NCBI GenBank assembly: GCA_016165875.1
Contig: JABBOT010000001.1
Span: 12,894,540-12,958,539 of the forward strand
Length of the DNA: 64,000 nt
Source: Acanthopleura granulata
Taxonomy: Eukaryota; Mollusca; Polyplacophora; Chitonida; Chitonidae
Direction of reading: 5' to 3'
Positions 58,201-64,000 of the stretch are shown here, piece after piece (position 1 is the stretch's first letter; each line of letters starts with the position of its first letter). The notes beneath the pieces were generated by a model that ran no database searches, was not told the origin of the DNA, and worked only from the letters and a program-made list of their open reading frames with translations. The position numbers were made by a program, and so were the translations under genes.

Positions 58201-60742
58201 GTTAATGAAGAACGTCAAATGGATCAGGCTCTATACGAAGTTAGGTCGTAATATATATGAAGTTAGAACACGAAGTAAGTTATCCCATGGTGTATGTAAG
58301 GTTAGGTCATGTTATGTATGAAGTTAAATCAGGATACATATGAAGTTAAGTCGGGATACACATGAATTTATATCATGGCACATATAAAGTAGGTCATGGT
58401 TTATGTGAAGTTAGGTCAGTATGCATATGAATTTAAGTCCTGGTATCTATCTGGCTCATTTAGTTTAGTCAGGTTATCGAATGGGGCCGACCCCCGCCTC
58501 TGTTGATAGCTGATGCGCACATCCACTTTTTCTGGTGGTCTAATGGTTAATCGATATCTACGCTGTAATGCGACAGTTTATCCGTTGTCACCTGTCGACT
58601 GACTGGGAGCCTCACAAAGCCTTATGCCAACCTGTTGTTCAATACCACGTAAACGGCCGCTATTCAGAGAAGTCACCATGCGGATAACAGGTCGTCCGTA
58701 CATAGGACTGTTGGATGCAGGCGACAGTAGGGGACTTGGTGTGTGTGTGTTGAGGGGGGGGGGAGATAAACAAATATATGTAACGAGCAAACACTGGGAC
58801 TTTTCACAGTTGGACTACTGATAGCTCTGTGTACAGATCTGCATATAATTGCGCATATCATTACATGCGTCAATACATATGTATGAGAGCATACAAAAGA
58901 GAGCAGCAAATATGTGTAGGAAACATACAGATACACACCTATATACACACATACAGAGAAGGGAAGACAGCACACATGCATCGGCTCCTGCCCAGAATGC
59001 ACAGCAATTAAATGGTCTTTTTTTTTTAAATTGCAACTTAATTGATACCAGCTCCGAGTTAGACAACAATGTGGGATGTCAAACTTGCACTGACCTTGTA
59101 ACTATCTCACTTCACGCAGTGGTGGAAGTACACATGTCTGTTAAGTATAATTGTGTTTAATGTGGTGAGTTTATAACAGTAAATCCACATCTAGTCGCTG
59201 GTAGGTAGAAATACTGGTGACCGGATGTGGCCGTTCAGTGCATCCCCTGCATCCCCTGACTATCCTCGGGTGTCTGAAGGGAGTCACACCCCATGTCGGC
59301 ACCCATGCTTTGCTGGCACTGCGTAGTGGACAAGTCCTTGAGTTTCGTCCGGAACTGAGCTTAAGTTCCCCAACCCCCGAAACGCTGAGCCTGAGTTTTC
59401 CCCTAAACTGTGGCCTTGAGCTTTCCTCGAAACTCTGAGCTCGACTGTTCCCCTAAACTATGACTTTCATCTCCTTCCCCTTAAACTGTGAACCTGATTT
59501 TCACTCTAACCTCTGGGTCTGAGCTCCCCTGCACCCCCGCCCCTCACTCAAACACTGAGCCTGTGTTTTTCTCCCAAATCTCTAAGCTTGAGTTTTCCCC
59601 TATACTGTGGCTTTAAGCTTTCCCCTTTATCTATGAGATTTAGCTTCCCTCTAGACTCTAAATTTCGGTTCGTAGCAGTGCTTTTATGTAAATACGTGCA
59701 TGTATATATTTTGCGGTTACACCACTAGGAATCCACAATCGTCATAAGCAGTTAGACTGTGTAAGTCAGAACTCCTCCATATAATCCGTAGCAAAACCAA
59801 ATATAAAAATGTCGCCGACTGGGGACGCTCGTTAGGAAATTCCAGTCATTACACGGCAGGCCTAACACTCAGTTCTGACTGAATTGTAGCGGTGCGATGA
59901 TGGTCGTTAGGACATTCCAGCTCTTGGTACAGAGGCGAAGGAGACGGGATGTGCTGCTATCGACAGAGTACTAGGTTAGCGTGACAAACGGACGCCGACA
60001 AGTGGCAGTCGACATCTACGCTGGGTGGACTCACGTCTGTACTACTCTACGAGGTTAATTAAAACCCCAGGCGACATAACTGAGAAAGCGGATTATTAAT
60101 GTGCCTGATCTCAAATGTCACACGATATTACAGGCTTTCAATACACATGTTTATATATTTGGGTATAATTGTTCATTGAGAACTCAGTGTGTACTAGATC
60201 CGGGTCACGTGTTGTAAAGACAGGGCCCTAAATTTCTTTACCCTAACTTAACCAGGCCGAAGGAAGTTCTGTAACGGCCCATATCTAGTTACTATATATC
60301 AGTGAGGGGACAGGGTATATACTGTCATACGAGCGCTGTGTATACAGGTTCCTTGTGGTGTCAGGCTACACCGATGTACGTACACTCAGGTTATAGCGAG
60401 ATACCCACTCCTCGATTTCCCCTATCATGCCACGGGCCGTCAATCTGTCGTATCCCCACCCTGGGCGTGGGCAGGCAGCTAGGCCACAACCTGTTCATGA
60501 GCTAACACTTCAGCGTGGCCATATACCCTGCCCCATCCCGGACACCCAGTCTCGGTTGTCTCCTCTCTCTCTTTCCTGCAGCCCACCTTATCGCTCAACC
60601 CCCTCAGTCTCACTCACCTGGGGGCGTGGTCAGGCCCTTCCCTCACCGGCTCCGTAAAGTCCACTTTGATCTTGCTCTTTGCGGCATATTCCATCAACAA
60701 ACACACGGGGTCCTTGAGAGTCTTGTTGGGGCGGGTTGCCAT
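43962..60742 (-). CDS. ADAR: ADAR, double-stranded-RNA-specific adenosine deaminase with four dsRBDs (15 exons, 799 aa)
   Basis: Converts adenosine to inosine in double-stranded RNA. Exons on the minus strand: 60742-60618, 55961-55844, 53497-53334, 52452-52323, 52083-51923, 51539-51383, 50836-50658, 49578-49428, 49242-49053, 48835-48742, 47866-47720, 46786-46722, 45672-45487, 45124-44872, 44241-43962. All are GT-AG with matching phases, and the total is exactly 2400 nt. Four dsRBDs (about residues 8-80, 103-172, 204-275, 313-384) precede the deaminase domain. Zinc ligands and the proton shuttle are present: His479 and Glu481 in SHAE, Cys529 in PPCGD, Cys591 in MTCSDK. The deaminase resembles ADAR1 more than ADAR2 ([26 protein letters not shown]). 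The ATG at 60742 lies only a few residues before dsRBD1, so an extra upstream exon (for example Z-alpha) beyond it cannot be excluded. Confidence 0.93.
44290..44871 (-). repeat. ~22-26 bp minisatellite with donor motifs, filling an ADAR intron
   Basis: On the ADAR sense strand, units read GGGTAAGTCTTGGGTTGT and similar. The first unit coincides with the genuine donor of exon 14 (GTGGG|GTAAGTC at 44871). Units continue to about 44300, close to the next acceptor at 44242. Confidence 0.85.
45705..45960 (-). mobile_element. SINE-like element, family B
   Basis: Opposite-strand copy of 27335-27528: ttttacgtcgaacttaaca, tcagtcatatgacgacgagg, cttcttgtggcagggcgagc, gcgctgccgtcactggaac. Located in the ADAR intron before exon 13. 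Confidence 0.75.
46515..46608 (-). mobile_element. SINE family A, short 3' fragment
   Basis: Contains tgatttgattggtaatgta, tctcttacacgacggcggcc and ttacagcgggaggaaac, matching the reversed 3' part of family A. Within an ADAR intron, in the sense orientation relative to the gene. Confidence 0.7.
46925..47115. repeat. ~100-bp duplication in an ADAR intron
   Basis: Two to three units carry ctgctttgtttttgcgcctt, ggtagctgactgtgtctctg and cacacggtatgctcc. Diverged. No exon is involved. Confidence 0.65.
49428..50836 (-). CDS. ADAR: ADAR exons 7-8: dsRBD4
   Basis: Exon 50836-50658 gives [19 protein letters not shown] and GPSHQPT. Exon 49578-49428 gives [18 protein letters not shown] and the helix-2 box [15 protein letters not shown]. 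The exon 7 acceptor follows TTCACAG at the end of a repeat array whose units copy this splice site. The first residues of the exon ([15 protein letters not shown]) are themselves repeat-derived. Confidence 0.88.
49800..50655 (-). repeat. Diverged ~90-100 bp minisatellite derived from the exon 7 donor edge
   Basis: Plus-strand units read gatatcttagatgggtttgg, tgactgggtcatgtgatc and ttgtcagagctggtgatgaa. The exon 7 edge on the plus strand is ttacgtgggttggtgactgg, clearly the same sequence. Units are seen near 49840, 49915, 50405 and 50570. Confidence 0.7.
50837..51290 (-). repeat. ~82-86 bp minisatellite derived from the exon 7 acceptor edge
   Basis: The landmark ctgtgaacac (or near variants) occurs near 50836, 50919, 51000, 51082, 51168 and 51248. 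Each unit on the ADAR sense strand has TTCCTGTGTTCACAG followed by a copy of the first bases of exon 7 (GGCCACAGGAGCGG-like), so each is a decoy acceptor plus exon start. Confidence 0.88.
51383..52083 (-). CDS. ADAR: ADAR exons 5-6: dsRBD3
   Basis: Exon 52083-51923 opens with an acidic, Ser-rich linker ([17 protein letters not shown]) and gives [17 protein letters not shown] and EGPDHIR. Exon 51539-51383 gives [16 protein letters not shown] and the slightly diverged helix 2 [14 protein letters not shown]. Confidence 0.9.
52323..53497 (-). CDS. ADAR: ADAR exons 3-4: dsRBD2
   Basis: Exon 53497-53334 starts with an acidic Ser/Asn linker and gives [19 protein letters not shown] and GPDHKP. It ends at CCAGT|GTAATA, which is the donor that keeps frame. 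Exon 52452-52323 gives [15 protein letters not shown] and [17 protein letters not shown]. Confidence 0.9.
52765..52916 (+). mobile_element. SINE family A, 3' portion
   Basis: Contains cccatacgtgggaacgtccg, cagcaaactgccgatggcg, ataagtgaaatattcttgag and tacggcgtaaaacaccagtg with a short tail. In an ADAR intron, antisense to the gene. Confidence 0.85.
53785..54155. repeat. ~35-57 bp minisatellite (gggcagataaaaggagaac)
   Basis: About seven diverged units of gggcagataaaaggagaac, then gtgtaagacaggctattgg, in the intron between dsRBD1 and dsRBD2. The long frames on both strands are repeat-derived. Confidence 0.8.
54999..55437 (-). other. Coding-like open stretch of unknown identity in an ADAR intron
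   Basis: From an ATG at 55437 the minus strand reads a basic 43-codon frame ([19 protein letters not shown]) to a stop. A second frame at 55331-54999 continues with [19 protein letters not shown] for 110 codons. The Lys-rich, then helical character looks more protein-like than the repeat-derived frames elsewhere. I recognise no family. It could be a decayed retrogene or transposon fragment, or chance. Confidence 0.25.
55844..60742 (-). CDS. ADAR: ADAR exons 1-2: dsRBD1
   Basis: Exon 60742-60618 gives the first helix and strand ([19 protein letters not shown], then EGPDHAP). It is joined in phase 2 across a 4.7-kb intron to 55961-55844, which gives [16 protein letters not shown] and the helix-2 RNA-contact box [14 protein letters not shown]. 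An intron at this same place splits all four dsRBDs. Confidence 0.9.
55945..56036 (-). repeat. Duplicate of the ADAR exon 2 acceptor region
   Basis: The plus-strand sequence acttcccacaacaaacctg, then aaacagtgagtgtaac (exon start plus acceptor, from about 55946), recurs at 56004-56036 as acttcccacaacaaacaag, then aaacagtgaatgaac. The real copy has TTTTTCAG; the duplicate lacks the CAG. Confidence 0.75.
57545..57960. repeat. ~22-45 bp minisatellite (gatatcagttcggtcgtgg)
   Basis: The first four units are nearly identical (gatatcagttcggtcgtgg, then tggga) and later ones diverge (gatatcattctggttat). A few more lie at 58080-58110. A run of C residues at 57087-57101 lies upstream. ADAR intron 1. 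Confidence 0.85.
58230..58460. repeat. ~26-bp minisatellite (tatgaagttaggtcatg)
   Basis: About nine diverged units of tatgaagttaggtcatggt in ADAR intron 1. Confidence 0.8.
59335..59660. repeat. ~29-bp minisatellite (cccctaaactgtgaccttga)
   Basis: About ten diverged units of cccctaaactgtgaccttga then gctttt in ADAR intron 1. No gene is seen from 59661 to 60610. Confidence 0.8.
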
Positions 60743-60805
60743 GCTCCGTGGAAACAAGAAATGAAACTTTATCCTCGGTGCACCAAACCCCCGGGTTTTA
60801 TCCAC

Positions 60806-63175
60806 GCGGCGGAGAGACGGACAGCCTTCGAGTCAGGAGACTGGGCCAACCCTCCTCTACAGCTCACACCAGCTGGCTAAGACGCAACATTTCCGGGGGG
60901 ACACTTCTTAACGACGATGGGTTTGACTGCCGTCAGGATTGGGTCGGACAAACTTCCCCGAGTCGATATATGGTGCCAGGGACCACGTGCTTTTCGACAA
61001 TCGTTCTGATCTCTGCCCGGCCTATAGTTGGCTTGCTTTTACGTCCACCCCGTGGATTTAGGTTATGAGCAATCGGACAGGTGTTTGTGGACCCTTACCT
61101 GAGTCCGGACCCTTAGCACCAGCCAGAGGACCTATCAAACTGGTAAACAGATAAGCTGGGGAGTAAAGGCCGACAGGACTGATATAGACAGTGTATAGGT
61201 GCTATAGGAGTAGGCCCAAAGCTGAGAACTAGGTCACTGACGACAGAGGCGTATTGTCAGATATATAGTCGTGTACCAACATGCCTCTTACCTGTGTACT
61301 TTCCCAGGAAAGCTCCTCTACCTGAACGGTAACTACACCTGACCCTGGGGACACCTCTCTGGCTGCCTCACCACCCACCCCGACATCCACGGTCAATGAC
61401 CATCTGGACTAACACCCTACCACACGACCTGTATCGCCTCACAGGACCATCATGTGCCCTTCTGTGGCAATACACGCGATTGGGTTATGCAATACTGATC
61501 GCTGATCATGTATAATTCCATCCATCGACTGATGGACTGATGGACAGGTTAACGGGCTATGGTATATTATTAACTGAGTTCGGAAAATCAACAGATATAG
61601 GAGTACATCACATGTGACGATATTCGGCACAGTTCCAGTCAACTACATGACGCAAAGCATCGTGATTTCAGTGCATATATATGTAAAAGAATTAACATAC
61701 TTAATTGTTTATTTAATCCTCTGAATTAACCAGTTACCACATAGCTTATACAAACCCAGTTGTTCCCTGAAAGAAAGCCTGTCTGCTAGCTTACACGTAC
61801 GATGCGAAGCAAGCTTCCGGGATCGAGGCCTGTACCGGACATAACAAATACACTTCCTTATGTCGGATGTTATCAAGGGGTGGGTATTAAGTGAGTGCAT
61901 GGATGGAATGATCATTAAAACATCAAACCTATCGGCCGTACAGATACAATGTGTGAGGACATAATTGTGATTAAACAATCGGACTTATCAGCAGCACAGA
62001 ATCATTGTGTGCCAAGATTGGTGATTAAATCATCAAACTTGTACAGGCACAAGCCGAATGTTTGTATCCCACATCCAGCTCCTACTATCCCATGTACGCC
62101 TACTATTCTGTGCTATTCTAAATGAAAGAAAATTTCCTCGAAGGCAAATTGACAAGAATAGTAAGTTTTCTTAGAGGTGATAGAATATAATTCTTTGCTG
62201 TCACAAACTATTATTTTATATCTGGTTACATGTATGACACACTAGTTCTGCTACTCCAGTCTGGGATATGATATTGTATCCTCATATTGTATCCCACTTC
62301 TAACAGAATACTTCTGTCTAGTACTCTACTGCACGTGTTGCCATTAACAGAACATTATTCTGCAGTAACAGAATGCTTCCTCGCATTACTCAGAAAGTAT
62401 ATAATACATGTGATATGTTAAATTCAACCATCAGTTTTTAGAGTGTAGATGTCCAACAACAGCTTATAACTGTATCGGAATAATCCGATATTGTAACCCA
62501 GTAAAGGCCAACCACATCAAGCGTTTGGATGCCATGTATATTCCAGGCTCTCTATACCGAAGCCACACCCACATCGATCCGTGTAAGAAATGTACAAATA
62601 TAAATCAAGAAAATCCGTTCAAACTTTCCTTAACTGAATCACATATAGTGTTAAATTGTGTCAACGATCTTGTGCAGCCGAGGCGAAGTCCCTTTGCTCG
62701 GCCAGAGGATAAGCTGTTTGATATAGCAGGTCTACATCTACATGGACAAAAATGCGTGACGTCTATAAAGCAGCACAGACATTACGATAAATATTACATT
62801 ACACAGGCTTAAATTAGAAGTTTATGTCAAAACGTGGTAGAAGGCTTTTCGGAAAAGTGTATGCTGTAAGCCCTGCATGGATTGCGCCGAATTAGACATA
62901 TTTACGCCACATGTTCGTATAATCGTCCTGGAGGAAACAGCTATCCATAAATGGATAAAGTTAACAATATCTTGTTTGTTACCTAGGGGGCAAACACTGA
63001 CTCCGGCGTTGAGGTTTTATAATAAATATTGACAAGCAGAAATTTTGAGCCATGTGGGAAATCAACTAACTGTGCAAGTCTATTGCATGGTGCATACTTA
63101 AATTCCTCACAGGAATTATAACAAGGAGTATAATTGCTATACGTGATCTTTTCTCAGATGCTGGAGCATGTTACA
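60806..63175. other. No gene recognised upstream of ADAR exon 1
   Basis: Candidate promoter/5' UTR sequence for ADAR, or an intron if a further upstream exon exists. I see no Z-alpha-like coding segment and no clear promoter motif. A 95-codon plus-strand frame at 62525-62812 has no recognisable domain. Confidence 0.45.
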
Positions 63176-63179
63176 TGAA

Positions 63180-63485
63180 CTCGCAATTACCTTTATGGTT
63201 GCCCTATGAGGTGACCACTTGAGGTTATGCCTTTATGACAGTGTTATGAGGTCAACACGTGCGGCTGTATGCATTTATGATCGTTTTACGAGGGAGCACG
63301 GACTCATTCCATTATGATAGTGTTATAAAGTGATCACGTGTGGCTGTCTATACATTTAGGATAGTGTTTTGAGATGAACACGTGAGGATAAATACCTTTA
63401 TGACAGTGTTATAACGTGAACACACGAGGTTATACCACTTTTATAGTGTTACGAGGTGACCACGACTGGCTATACATTCATGATA
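63180..63485. repeat. ~45-60 bp minisatellite (gaggttatacctttatgaca)
   Basis: About six units of gaggttataccttttatgaca-like sequence followed by gtgttatgaggtgaacacg. Diverged. Confidence 0.8.
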
Positions 63486-63511
63486 GTGTGGTGTGGTGTT
63501 GGGAGTGGCAT

Positions 63512-64000
63512 TACAAGGGACCGTGTAAGTTGTTACTTAACACGCTTTCATAAATAGTTAAAATAAAACCCAAACTGAGGTAAATTCACCAGAGGCCGAA
63601 TTTCACAGGCAACGTGTGACCATTTGCCAACTACACGTACCACACTGTCGTCACTGCTCTCGTTTTACTCTCTGTGGTGTAATCTTTTATATTGTATTCG
63701 TGCATAAACCGGTATTCTGCTGGTGAACCAAGCATTCCTGAGGCCTGGTCCCTTTGCAGTATTTTCATGTTATTGCCTATACATGTGTTAAATGTGATGA
63801 CAACAGCACTTCTAGTAATTCTAGATCATTGACGTCTAATAAACTGCATATATTATCACTGTATTATCTGCTTAAAGCATGGTTATAGGGGACTTGTAAG
63901 TTGTTATTTCTTGAACACAAACATGAAACATGAAGTAAACTTACAAGAGGCCGTATTTCACCGGTAAAGTGTTACCATTTGCCAACTACCACATTGTCGT
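63512..64000. repeat. Tandem duplication of ~370-bp unit reaching the window edge
   Basis: The segment from gtaagttgttacttaacacg to tgccaactacacgtaccaca, ending at about 63653, recurs from about 63892 as gtaagttgttatttcttgaa to tgccaactaccacattgtcg at the edge. Only one full and one partial copy are visible. Confidence 0.75.

Noticed and set aside
60742..60805. Extension of ADAR exon 1 upstream of the ATG
   Set aside because: The frame stays open for 21 codons, but the sequence has no homology to ADAR N-termini and could be 5' UTR or an intron end.
62525..62812. 95-codon plus-strand frame with His and Cys residues
   Set aside because: No recognisable zinc-finger spacing, no splice signals that I trust, and no related sequence in the window. 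It could be real but I cannot support it.

Overview
The window is animal nuclear DNA, most likely from a marine lophotrochozoan (mollusc or similar). The grounds are three multi-exon genes with GT-AG introns and metazoan domain architectures, many copies of a tRNA-derived SINE ending in an (aaat)n tail, a Penelope-like retroelement, and dozens of diverged minisatellites. The species call is inference. There are no operons, CRISPR arrays or bacterial signals.

Layout. (1) 1-5070: minisatellites, including a 112-bp tandem repeat at 3379-3900, and no gene. (2) 5330-12058, + strand: a complete six-exon short-chain dehydrogenase of the retinol dehydrogenase type (933 nt, 310 aa). (3) 15018-19417, - strand: the last four exons of a neuralized (NEURL1-type) E3 ubiquitin ligase, NHR-NHR-RING, convergent with the dehydrogenase; its first exon was not found. 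(4) 19420-26530: minisatellites and SINEs. (5) 26536-36765: a ~10.2-kb DNA transposon with ~200-bp terminal inverted repeats, a decayed retroviral-type DDE integrase (- strand, near the right end) and a decayed HECT/G2E3-like cargo gene (+ strand). It is invaded by a 5'-truncated Penelope-like element with a 10-bp target duplication and by SINEs. (6) 37200-43960: a TA microsatellite, a GC-rich foldback element, SINEs and minisatellites. (7) 43962-60742, - strand: a complete 15-exon ADAR adenosine deaminase (2400 nt, 799 aa, all splice phases consistent) with four double-stranded-RNA-binding domains and an apparently intact deaminase domain. (8) 60806-64000: no recognised gene; minisatellites.

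Most notable. First, many minisatellites look as if they grew from functional gene edges. Units repeat the start-codon region and the stop-codon region of the dehydrogenase, the 5' splice site of a NEURL exon (about 25 decoy donors), and 5' or 3' splice sites of ADAR exons; one ADAR exon has arrays derived from both of its edges. Second, the ADAR carries four dsRBDs. Third, the inverted-repeat transposon pairs a retroviral-type integrase with a HECT-like gene.

The three host genes are functionally unrelated (retinoid/steroid redox, Notch-ligand ubiquitination, RNA editing), so no pathway is implied by their proximity.
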